A stretch of 64,000 bases of DNA, taken from Enoplolaimus lenunculus. Taxonomy: Eukaryota > Nematoda > Enoplea > Enoplida > Thoracostomopsidae. A program made the translations under genes and the position numbers. The stretch spans positions 186,001 to 250,000 of the forward strand of contig JASANG010000036.1 in the NCBI GenBank assembly GCA_030248215.1, in the 5' to 3' direction. Shown in pieces: positions 48,801 through 59,500 of the stretch. Each line of letters opens with the position of its first letter. The stretch's first letter is position 1. The notes below the pieces were generated by a model. That model was not told where the DNA came from, ran no database searches, and worked only from the letters and a program-made list of their open reading frames with translations.

Positions 48801-51395
48801 CGTAACCTTAATCTTGGACCAAAAACATGGAAATTAAAATTACATACATATAACAATCAGGGTGCAAACCGGATATCCGTTTCCGATAAAATTCGGAGTC
48901 TGTTCCTGTTTACGTTAATATAGAAATACCGGGAATTATGCTAATTTTGTAGTTAAGATTAGTAAAAAATTACGAATATAACTACTACGAGATCCATCCA
49001 AAATCTTAAAAATTTCGGTGCTTCCATTATTTTTTCTTCACCATTTTAGAAACCTAAGTGCATACATGCCTCAATTGTGTTGGCAGAAAAATAGGACATC
49101 TTTGAAACTTCTATATACTTCAACATCCGTTTTCTGTTTCCGTTATTTTGACCGCTATCCGTTTCCGTTGTTTTACTACTCATTCACACCTTGATCTATC
49201 CGTTTCCGTCTCCGTTATAAAAATAACGGAAATTCTGTTATTTCTATGTTCAAAATTAGTTATAAATCGCGTATATATCTAGCAATTTTTGATTGAAGAT
49301 ATGCTGCAATTGTTTGAAACGGAATAAAAATCGTGAAATTCATTCAAAGTCTTAAAAATTTCGATGCATCTGCCATTTTTTCTTTAGAAATTAATCTAAA
49401 GCTTAAGCTTATTTTATTGTATTCGCACAGAAAGACGTTCCGCCCCTGATCATTACATGGGCCGAATTTTTAAAAAAAATGGTGAATGTTTTCACTTGGT
49501 ATAAAAATAAAACATTTTTGAAACTTTTATACTTCAATACCTACCCGTTTTCACTGTTCGTTTCTGTTTCCGTTATTTTTACTATCCGTTTACACCCATA
49601 TACGTATTAAATTTTCTGCCTCGGATATCCGAAACTCAAATTTGCGTGTTTTGGTTTCCGAACGTCGATTTTTGTTTCTAAAGCACTCGCGTAAACTTGT
49701 TGCGCTAAAGGAAATACTCTGACCCAAAAGCTGACACTAACGTTAAATTTCTGACGGGGAAAGGTGAGCTGGTAAATGTTCTGAAAACGATTTTTCTCCA
49801 AACAATTTTCTGAAGAAAAAATTTTAAGGTACAGGAACCGTGTCATTATTTACAAAACAATTTTCTGAGAGTGAAAAAATGTAAGGTAGGAACCTTACCA
49901 TTTTTCACAGATTAATTTCTCAGAGGGGATCGTACACATGCCCGCCCGCCTATGGATCAGCCAGTTCCCACTTTCTCTCACTGGACCGCAATAGTGCAGG
50001 CTTGAATTTCAATTTTTTTTGCTTGGGCTTAGGCTTATTACGCTGAGGAGGCTTAAACTTAGGGATATGTTTTGCCTGTTACATTGCTAAAAGTAATATT
50101 GGCCCAAACCTTCAGGACTTGCTCTAGTCTTAATATATTGGAACATTAATGCCGACTTGTCACATTATAACCTCTCTTGATGATTTCAATTAAATTATAA
50201 TTTTTAAAGACTTGAATATCTACTTTCGCTTTTTGTGATTATGTAGACTACTGCGGAACAAAAAACGTATTTTCCACAGTAACGAAATTTATATTTTTTA
50301 AATGTATATTACAATGTAAAAGCGACGCGTTGAGTTGAACTGCGTCATTTTTGCGTTGGATGGCTGCTTTAACGCACAATGACCCCCAGAAAACATTTTC
50401 CCCCGGTTTAATCCTGCAGCATGGAATGCCTTGGTTTTAGACATTGTGCACTGACAAATCTTACATATTTCCGAGAAAAATGCCTCATACAACACACGTT
50501 GCGTATACTCCGAAATAGTGATCTTGAAAACATTAATGTTGGCCTCGGCACTAGCTCGGGGGAGTGGACTGCTGGTCCAGCCTCGAATTCCCACCGAAAA
50601 ATCCTTGATTTCCCATTGCAAAAGATCCTGAAGTTGGAATTAGAGAAGCAGGGGTGACGTTGAAATATTGAGCAGGTTCAGTCGTGAACATTAGATGTTT
50701 GAAGCGGCTTTGGTTTGGCAACTCATTTCATTTGTAATCACACACCTCGGATATAAAACGCACAAGCAAAGCGGCGCACTTAAGCAGTTCAGCGATGCAT
50801 GCCATCAAACTAAAATCCACACTGTAAAAAGTGGTGAGTCAAATTGACTGCCTTCGAAATAGGCTTTTCCTGACTACACAAACTGAGTCAAAATTCGACT
50901 CCGTCAGAGTCACACTCGACTAAATGAGTTGCACAGTGAGTCAAATTTGACTCTGGCGGAGTCGAATCTTGACTCACTTGTGTAGTCCGGAAAAGCCTAT
51001 TTCTGAGAGAGTCAATTTGACTCGCAATTTTTTGCAGTGCATGACTACGCATATGTAAGTCATTGTGTTTGTTTTGAATTTTGCTATAAACTTTTCTTAA
51101 ACTTAAATTAGCTTAATCGTCTGTGTAGGTGGCGCTGCCACTCTTAAACCTTATTTCAATCTAAATGCTAAAATACAAATTATAAAGCCACAAATCAAAA
51201 CCACACCTTAAAGGAGTCCCTGGCTCCTCCTAGTCTCTCTTAGAACTTAAGTTAGGCTTAGGCGTTGCTACAGGGCGTAAAATTGGTAAAAACTATGCTA
51301 TGACGACTGCGTCCGCAATGTAAACTTACCTGGGCCCTGCGTGGCCATTGAATAATGTTGCAATTATTTCCGGCTACTTTTGCGTGAAAGGACAT
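42852..51395 (-). CDS. unassigned 458-aa protein, 7 exons
   Basis: Minus-strand exons in order: 51330-51395 (ATG at 51395), 50465-50627, 47641-47864, 46209-46366, 44898-45229, 43719-43950, 42852-43053 (TAA). Every junction has GT/AG borders and the phases (0,1,0,2,1,2) match throughout, giving 459 codons; such agreement by chance is unlikely. I do not recognise the family. The product has no signal peptide or clear membrane segment. Notable stretches are an aromatic N-terminal part (DLLQWEIKDFSVGIRGW), CVWPIRQNYTQLPVACTALS, a cysteine group near 178-187 (CGACSFKMRC), a second group near 399-403 (KCACCCG) and an acidic C-terminus. The clustered cysteines could bind zinc (inference). It sits head to tail with ERCC6 and convergent with the nucleoporin. 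Introns carry many MITEs. The last exon's stop is followed within 30 bases by repeat DNA. Confidence 0.72.
43445..43690. repeat. tandem palindromic GGGTAAAAAACTGTCAATTT units
   Basis: In the last intron of the unassigned gene, about four units of 31-33 bases repeat: GGTAAAAAACTGTCAATTTT joined by TACCCGCGGG. Each junction is itself a palindrome (ACCCGCGGGT). CCCGACCCGC-type motifs flank the array, suggesting that it expanded inside a small transposon. Confidence 0.75.
44160..44270 (-). repeat. weak tRNA-like (SINE-like) sequence
   Basis: Read on the minus strand, CCTTAGCGGTCATCG is followed by AACCCGTGAGACTGGGGTTC and then GAAT, roughly an A box and a good B box. The cloverleaf stems do not close. 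A similar string occurs on the plus strand near 61060-61130. Possibly decayed SINE copies in an intron. Confidence 0.3.
45294..45477. mobile_element. TTAGGC-carrying MITE with exact 8-bp duplication
   Basis: Begins GGCCCATAAGG, ends AAAGTAACATTGGCC, and is flanked by CATATTCC on both sides. The interior holds TTAGGCTTAGGC arrays. The target, AAGCATATTCCTAAGCC, is itself a typical internal segment of this family, so the copy appears to have landed in an older relative. The left end lies only 64 bases from an exon of the unassigned gene. Confidence 0.85.
46915..47095 (+). repeat. degenerate ACTGGGAC minisatellite
   Basis: Repeated ACTGGGACA/ACTGGAAGA-like units of about 9-10 bases, heavily diverged, lie in an intron of the unassigned gene. 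The overlapping open frames on both strands are by-products of the repeat. Confidence 0.6.
47210..47400. mobile_element. TTAGGC-carrying MITE, degraded
   Basis: The family lead AGTAGTATAAGCATATTCC and the CGGCACAAAAACGTTCCGTCCC right part are present with CCTAAGC units between them. The outer ends GGCCCATG are not recognisable. Confidence 0.55.
47439..47603. mobile_element. hAT-like MITE, CAGGGTTGTT family
   Basis: Starts CAGGGTTGTTGGCCGGAAAA and ends TTTTTTCCGGAAAAAACAACCCTG read through. Flanks CGATCCAAC and CGACCAAC differ by one deletion. The interior is A/T-tract plus CCGGAAAA units. It ends 38 bases from an exon border of the unassigned gene. Confidence 0.75.
48592..48790. mobile_element. 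CACTG foldback MITE, copy 1
   Basis: A nearly complete palindrome: CACTGCAAAAAATGGTGAGTC pairs with the far end, and AATAGGCTTTTCTTGACTAC with its inverted copy. GAGTCAAATTGACT motifs recur. A second copy is at 50820-51039. No secure target duplication. Confidence 0.85.
48862..49590. mobile_element. CAGGGTGCAAACCGGATATCCG elements, at least two pieces
   Basis: Starts CAGGGTGCAAACCGGATATC. Repeated ATCCGTTTCCGTTAT and AACGGAAATTCTGTTATT units follow, with a second block from about 49195 to 49580. Similar units occur at 52190-52310. Boundaries between pieces are not resolved; a GGCCCATG-family fragment (49430-49465) is embedded. Confidence 0.5.
49618..50350. mobile_element. second copy of the composite GGATATCC element
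   Basis: Shares with 13866-15705 the GGATATCCGAAAC lead, the AAATTTCTGACGGGGA block, the GGATC..CTCACT junction and the TTAGGC block ending AGTAATATTGGCCC. About 350 bases near the left part are absent relative to the other copy. It adjoins exon 2 of the unassigned gene. Confidence 0.6.
50820..51039. mobile_element. CACTG foldback MITE, copy 2
   Basis: Starts CACTGTAAAAAGTGGTGAGTC and ends TTTTTTGCAGTG, with the same GAGTCAAATTGACT arms as copy 1. A dinucleotide CA flanks both ends. It lies in intron 1 of the unassigned gene. Confidence 0.85.
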
Positions 51396-52839
51396 AGCTA
51401 GGCTATGTCAGCACCAAAATGGTGCTTTACTGTTGGTTAGAAATTGTTGTTGTTGTTGTAGATTGTTGTTGTTGCAGGGAGCGTGTACAGGATGGGTGGC
51501 TCTGGACCTAAGCTGGCATCGGCGGACACCCAATTGTATAGTCACGGTGGCCTAGAATGTGAAGGAAACCACGGTGTTTGAGTCTAATTGGAATAGCACT
51601 GGACGCTTAGGTTTACCCAGTATAGAATACTGTTGTCATGTGCTAAAAGAATTTGGGATTTAAAGAAGAACCTGGGGAAACGTAGTTTAGTAAATCTAAC
51701 GGGGTTAGGTTTCTATTGTACAACGGATTGGGCCAAATCTATCGGGGTTAGATTGGTCGCAAAACTCGGGTGCATCTTTAACGGGGTTTTAGAGTGCATG
51801 GTAAAATTGGGTGTAATTCTAACGGGGTCAGGATTGCACGGATTTTCGGGAATTGTAAAAGCTTTGGTAATTTAGAGCCAGTGGCTGGACTAAACTGATT
51901 CATGCATCGGTTCTAAGGATTCCGAATCAGGTTGCTAGGTGAATTACATAACGTGTAGTTTGCTGGTGTATACTTGGTATATAAAGGATTTGGGAGGGTT
52001 AAATATACCGGCCGCGTGTACTGAATCAGAGCAATAAGCGTACATCGAGAAAAGAACTGTGAATAAGGTGATACAGGGTCTAGGTAAAATCGCGAACTTC
52101 TCACAGTCTGTTCCTTAAATTATGAGCGGTATGAGCGGTTTGCTTAATTTGATATCTAATCAGTTTTCACTGTGCTCCAGTAGTCGCCAACGGATATCCG
52201 TTTCTGTCAAAAATCTGTGTCCGTTTCTGTTTCCGTTTGAAATAACGGAAATTCTGTTATTTTGACGGTCAAAATTATAAATCACGATATATATCGTAAT
52301 TTTTTCTTACAGATAGACTACAATTGTTCGAAATGAAATATAAATTATGAAAATCAACAGTTGCTGGGTCATTTTTTCACAAGACCGTAGAATGAAAATC
52401 AGACCCCCATACCTCTAGCAAAATTTATACCTAAGCCGATCAATATTCTGCCAGACCCGGAGCTCCGGTTGTACCCTGCCAATCGCATACCTCTGGCAAC
52501 AACTTTTTTCACCGATTTATCCAAATACCAACAGGGCTTTTCTACAATTTGTAAGTATAATAGTGAACAAAAATACTCCTAAAATTAGAAAAATTATTCA
52601 AATTTTAAAACGAAATAGCCTCAAAATATTTAAGTTACCACGCTGACACACCAAACCTAAATAGACACTCTGAATTTACACGAACAAATTGACCATTTAA
52701 TCACAATAAAGGTATAACACAGAAAAACACAAAACATATTTACACAAAGTCCATTTATATACCACTCAATTGACACAGCTTTAGTTCAAACTAGACAACG
52801 CGGTTGCAATACTTGAAACGTGAACCTCTTAACTCATTG
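51396..52839. other. intergenic: AACGGGG-type repeats and MITE fragments
   Basis: Between the ERCC6 stop and the start of the unassigned gene. At 51640-51870 imperfect units with TCTAACGGGGTTAG recur about every 50-60 bases. A GTT/GTA-rich run lies at 51445-51475. At 52190-52480 ATCCGTTTCCG units and a CTCCGGTTGTACCCTG end mark a CAGGG-type fragment. The promoter of the unassigned gene should lie here; no motif is assigned. Confidence 0.4.
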
Positions 52840-53030
52840 GGCCAATGTAAAGAACAGGGGCGGAATAGTGTTATAAGTATATTCCTAAACCTAAGCCTAA
52901 ACCAAAGTGTAAGAATGACCATCTTCCTTAGCCCAAGCCTAAGCCAAGCAAAAAATAGTCTAAAGGTTAAAGCTTACTCTATTACAATCCCACAGAAAAA
53001 CGTTCCGCCCCTGATCTTTTTACATGGGCC
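52840..53030. mobile_element. TTAGGC-carrying MITE with exact 8-bp duplication
   Basis: Starts GGCCAATGTAAAGAACAGGG and ends TTTTTACATGGGCC, flanked by ACTCATTG on both sides. The 191-bp copy includes CCTAAGCCTAAACC and CCTAAGCC arrays. It is the cleanest example of the family. Confidence 0.92.
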
Positions 53031-53587
53031 ACTCATTGTAGCAACCCTAATTATTCTATCGAAATAAAACATTTCCATGTTCATCAGAATATTATGCACT
53101 CTCGAAAACAGTCAAGAACAAAACGGGGCTTCGCAAATTCATATGTAGCTTTCCATTTCATATTCATTGTATCGGCATCCGAGTTTCTTAGCCCATATAA
53201 AATTTGTAAACGCTGTCAGGCTAACGGTTTATAACGTATATATGGCGTACCAGTCTATACATAACTAAAAACAATGATACCCCGAAAGATATCAATTTTC
53301 CCACTTCATTGGCTAAATATTTTTCAAAATCTAAAGCATAAAGCTATCAAATGCCAATTTCAAAAAAAATTAGAAAACATTCATTAAAAACTAATTTTAG
53401 TTCCACAATATTATACCCAACCTATTTAAAAATAATTTCAAAAATAATAAGCTATTTCAAACGATTTTCTCATTTCAGACAGCGTCCTTCCAAACCTTTG
53501 GAACTCTGTTAAAACGCTATTACAGCACCAATATAACTAAAGCCTTTTTCAAAATGCGAAAAGCGTTTTGTATTGTTGACACAATGC

Positions 53588-56500
53588 CTACCGAAATTCA
53601 TCCTTGAGTCTCCAAACGCTTTTTCCAGTCACTTCTGACGGTGCACTCATAATACAAAGTTGTTTTAGCAACGACTTGAACGCAGGCAATTCTTCACTAT
53701 TCAGTTTCAGTCGTGGCTTGAAATGCGTCAAAATTGCATCGGTTGTTGCTGTTCCATCAACGCACGAGTCCTCCGTTTGGCAATTGAAAAAGTGTCTTAT
53801 ATCAGCGGCGATTTCAACAAGATCAAGCCGTTCTCTAGGTTCAGAATTTGAAGCTTGCGAAAGACCTTGTGATACGACTATAACAACAGTAATGCAGGTT
53901 AATAGAATAAATTAAACGCAAAAATACCATATATCCTACCAGCTATTAGATTAGAAATTATTATTTGACCAATCATTCACATAATCAGCATAAAGAATGC
54001 GTAACACCGTATTGCCTGTTGCCACTGAGCGCCACGAGTTTAGAAGGACAGCGTTATCGCGGCCACTTAAAGTAGATAATATCATGCCGTACAAGCAGAA
54101 TTATAGGTAAACAACCGCTAAGCAGGTAAGTATGTGAGAGATTGTAATTCTCTTGTCACACTATTCTCTTAAGAGTAGCAAAATCTGATGTAGCATTTTG
54201 CCTTATGAGCGTTATAAGGAAACGAGTATGCGAGTTGCAATTGCAAAATCTTTACTACAAAACGTGATAAATCAATTTGGCCCCAGCGAGCGGTGCTGGC
54301 AAACACCCCCACTCCGGAGTTCCCGGTGCGATTCCGAACTTGAAAAGTATAATTACGCTGAAGTTGTTTAAATTCCAAGTGGTAAAGGACTAACGTAACA
54401 AGTTAATCGGCAATTTGTTTAAAACAAATAAACTAACTTACTGATTTCTTGGAAATCCTTTACTTCCTCGTGGTTCACTTTAATCGGTTTTGCGCTAATC
54501 CAAAACCGGGGTCTAACAATATTTGGCTCCAGCCCTTGATAATCTGAGTCATAGGGATCCACAACATCAAATTCCGCCGTGCAGTTTCCAGATCTCAACC
54601 GGCGTTCCCTTTAAACAGTCAGAGATAAATTGATTGTTTAATCGAATGGTAACGAGCATACTACATACATTATAATAATGGACAGTTGTTATGTTAGCTA
54701 CGTTGTTTGCATTTCAGTATAAATTTACGAACATATTTACGAAAATGTATTAAGTTAAAACAGTTACCTTAATGCAGATGCAAACGAAGCGTTACACATT
54801 TTTGGAAAACCTTGAAGTAAATCTCACAATCACAATTCAAGAAACAAATTGCAGTCCTCTTAATTTTATACAATAAACAGTGTAAATTAGATGAGGAATA
54901 TTGTTTTTCCTTTGTTACAAATTTATTAACCAACAACTCAGCAGCAACGGGTTAAACCAGAAGAAGCCTTGTTCCCGCTCCATACTAGTGGCCCTGGACC
55001 TATCAAAGGCGTTCGACACCGTCTGCCACACCAAGCTCATGCAGGGTATCGCCAATTCAACAGCACCGGACCCAATCAAGAAATGGCTGGCCAACTACAT
55101 CTTCAACCGCCAGACCTTCGTTGACTTCCGCAACGTAAAATCCCGATGCCGGCGAGTCAAGCAAGGAGTACCATAAGGCAGCGTGCTCTCACCCCTGCTA
55201 TTCAACAGTTACATCGCTGACATGCCAACACCCCAGCAGGTATCAAACTCATCAGCTACGCCGACGACTGTACCGTTCTCACCTCAGGTCCAGTTGTTCA
55301 ACCGTTAATCGAGCCCCTCAACCAGTACCTCACTACCCTGAGCGATTGGTTTGGCCACCACAACCTGCAGCTGTCAGCCGAAAAGTCAACGGCAACACTC
55401 TTCACCACTTTCACAGGTGAAGTAAAAACTAACCTCGACGTAGAAATAGCAGGCAAGATTATTCCGACAGTGAAGAACCTGAAGGTGCTGGGTGTGGTGC
55501 TCGACAACATGCACACATTCGCGGCACATGCGAAGCACACGAAGGAGAAGTGCTCTGCGAGGAACAACGTCTTGGAATGCCTAGCTGGCAGTAGCTGGGG
55601 TCATAACAAGGAAGTGTTAACCACGACCTACAAAGCGGTGTCCAGATCTATCATGAACTACGGCGCCCCCATCTGGTCACCTCACCTCAGCCGCTCGCGA
55701 TGGGAAGACCTCCAACGAACCCAAAATGGTGCCCTGAGAACGATCACTGGCTGCCACCTGATGTCCCATCAGGATCACCTGCATTTTGAAACCAAGATCC
55801 TGCCAGACCAAGCCCATAACGACCTGCTAGCAGCCCAGTATCTACTCTCCTGCCACAAGCCCTCGCATCCCTGCCACGAACTGACGCAGCAGCCTCGACC
55901 CCACCGCAGCATACGACAAGACCTTGCAGCCCAGTATGGCGAAACCGTAGGCCCACATGTCCCTGTATCTGGCCTAACCGCAGCTGACTACAAAGTCGGC
56001 ATATCAAGATTGCATACCGCAGCAGTCGCCTCAGCAACAAGCCAGTATAAAGAAAACATCGTCCTTGAGGGATACCCACCACCCATTGCTGCTGAGGAAT
56101 CACTACTCCCCCGTGAAACCCGGACAACGCTGTCTCAGCTGCGATCAGGCTGGTGCAAACGCCTGAACGCGTACCTAGCACGCCTGGATCCAACAGTTAG
56201 CGACGAATGCCCCGACTGCTCACAGAGGCCGCACGACACCAATCATTTGTTCAATTGTCCGGCGAAACCCACGAGTCTGACAGTCTTCGCCTTATGGGAC
56301 AGCCCACTACTCGCGGCAACTTTCCTCGGCCTGAAGACGACGAGCGACGACTGAATGGCTCCTTTGGCTACTACAACAACAACATGGCTGCCTCTAGCAG
56401 CGAATTTACTTCATAATAAATTCTAAGTTAATGATGCAGTACCATATACATCCCTTCATGAACTCTTTTGCCGCAGATACGGTGGGGCTCGAACACACGA

Positions 56501-59500
56501 TGTACGGATCGCATGTCGCAGTCTAAGAATTACTGTCAATTACTTTTATTGCGATATTCAACCCACCTTATCACAGCAATCAGTTCAGCTGCCGTAAGAC
56601 TTTGTTCACTGTCTTCATCGTGCTCCAAATCACTCTCCACATCTCGGCATTGGTCTTTCCCTTTTCGTTTCTGATTTTCCCGCTCTTTCCGAGTTTCCTT
56701 CTCCTTCCGATGCTTCTGTCTTTCTTGGTATTCTTGAATCTGCAAATACTTTGGTTTCGTTGTTACCCGTTTTGCCTGTGAATGCGACCCATTTGTTGTT
56801 CCAGGTGCTGTTGTCGACGATCGAAAGGCGCCTCGTTTTGACAAATGATGCCCGCTAAATGGATTAGATTTCTGAAATAGCAGAAAAGTCATAACTTATT
56901 TCAATTCTTATCAGTATTGAACCTATACTAAAGAATGCGGAGATAGCACAACTAGTCAGGGCGCTGCCGGCGAATACCAAAAAAGTATCCGAGCCATATA
57001 GAACAATGTCAGGCCGGACGCATATATTAAGCGCATATATCTTTAAAATATGAAACTTAACCACGGTAATTTCGAAATATATTACTATAGTTTCTTATAA
57101 TTTTGTTCCTACACGGGTAACAACGTTAACTGCGCTGTGCTTCCTTTTTACAAACTAATTTTTTGGACCCACAAACTGTTTGCGAATGTGACTTATTTCT
57201 TCGACTCACCATCTTAAATATGTTATGTTTACAATACCAACTCTTGGCATTACAGGGTGCAACCGGAATTCCGGTTCGGGTTCCGGTTCCGGCATTTTTT
57301 CACCTTCCGGTTCCGGTAAATCTTTACCGGATTTAAAAATTCCGGTGTTATAATTTGGCCGTTTTCTTAACTTTGCTAATTTTTAAGAATCTCTTTTGAA
57401 AGTCACTTGTACTCCAAATATAAGCCAATGATGGTGGATTTCACTTCAGTCGACGACGAAAATCTAAAATACAACAAATAAAATAAATACCTATGTTCGA
57501 CTAAGGTTATTTCACAAATAATAGAGCAAAAAATAAGAATAACATGAAATTTTTGGTGAAATGCATTTTTCACTTTCCGGTTCCGTTTCCGGTTCCGGTA
57601 AAATTTTCAAATTCCGGTTCCGGTAAATTGTAATTCCGGTTGCACCTGCTTGGCAATTCTGATTTTCGAAATTTAATCCAATTTTCGCAAAATTCCTCAC
57701 TAAGCTTTAAGAGTGAACCAAAACACAATCACAAAACCTTACCTGCTTAATAGCTTTCTTGACCTTCCGCGTAATCCTATAAAATACCACTAAAAATTTT
57801 ATCACATAACCAAAAAGAAATTCTATTTGCTTACACTGATTTCTTAAAACCTACACAACTTCGTTTGATAAACTACCTACCTTACGAACCAGATGAATTA
57901 AAACAATTTCTTCAAACAAATCTAAGCAGTACAAGCTCAACAATATCATAAAAGCTGTACCTTAAATATAAGTAGGCTTAATCAATATTGCCTTTGCCAA
58001 TACGTACTCAACATTGCATGCAAAATTTCAATCTAGCGAGCATGCAAACAACAGGGTGCAATTGGAATTCCGACTCCGATTAGAATTTCAATTCAAAACG
58101 AGTTCCGTTTCCGATTTCTAGTGTGATTGCACAATCAATAGGCCTACTTGTTGTGATATGTTGCATAAAAATTCGGCATCATTTATCTATTAATTTGTTT
58201 TCTATACGTTAACTTATCAATACTTGATTGTAGTTTAGCTTCACAGAGCCAAAAAATGATTGCCAATTTGCTCATGAAAAGTTTTTGAGAATTGTTGCCA
58301 GCCAACAGACACCCTAATGCAATATTATACTTTTTAATACAAATTATCCGCATAGCCACAAATGTTGTAATCCCGATTCCGGTATAACTTAGCTGTCCGA
58401 TTCCGACATAACGTATTACCGCAAACCTCCCCCAATTCTAACTTACGTACCATCCATCTGGCGCCCCAGATTGGCCATGTAACCCTGTCCATGTTGGGAC
58501 ACCCGTATGCAGGGCATTTTCTTGCTCAATAGCAATGCGCTTGCGTGAAACTGCTAGCGCCTGCGCCGCATGCTGAGCTACTCTGACCGCCTCTCCTTCA
58601 ACGAGATCATAATCAGGACGTGCAGATACTTCCATGATTGTGTCGTGTTGCATTGCCGACGATACACCTGAAACAAATTTCAACACACATCTGCACATAG
58701 GATTTGTGGTCAATGCTGAAGCTTTTTAGCTTCACGGATTCAGTGCGTTCGACATCGGCTGACTCCAAATAAGCTACAGTAGCCAGCACAGTGATGCCAA
58801 AAAACTCCAGTGGCCATTTTACTTGGTGTACGCATGTTATTGTGTCAGTTGCATGACTTAAATATCAAGTATCATTTTAATTTCTTTGATTTACATTCTC
58901 AGTGATGATTAATAAGCATTTGCAGCTAAGTTCTACAACTGAGTATTAAATCATCTCAACCAAGCGAAATATTATTAAGGTTGTTCTGCAACGTTTTAAT
59001 TGTTATTGGCTGTTTCCCGAAAATAGATTACGTAAAATTTAACACTAGCGTAAAGGTACAAAATACAACCGATTGAAATTAAACTATGACTGCTTTCCCA
59101 TTACTCGATTACCCTTAAAATACCTATGAGTACCTGAACAATTGCAACCAACAGGAAAACTCAAACTTACCTGCTTTCTTAAACAACCGACCCAGGACGT
59201 AATCGTCTTGTTGCTTTGATGTTTGTTCATCACAATCGCTCACAGCACCGGTTGAAGTCACTTGTCGTTGTAAATTTGCAATCGCCACTCCGTCTACTTT
59301 TGCACCTATAGCAGAAAAAAATATCAAGCATCACCAAGACCCTACTTAAAGCTGGTCTTATAAGTAGCTAAAATTCTTACGAAAAATTTAAAAATCTGCT
59401 ACTGAAACATCCATCATGAATTGATTGTGTGTGCATCATCAAGATCAAAATGACGCTGACACTGTATTAATCAGGGTGCTACCTAACCATCGGATTCCGG

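Noticed and set aside
50421-50657. Plus-strand 78-codon open frame with plausible composition
   Set aside because: It is the antisense shadow of exon 2 of the unassigned gene, which has matching splice sites and phases on the minus strand.
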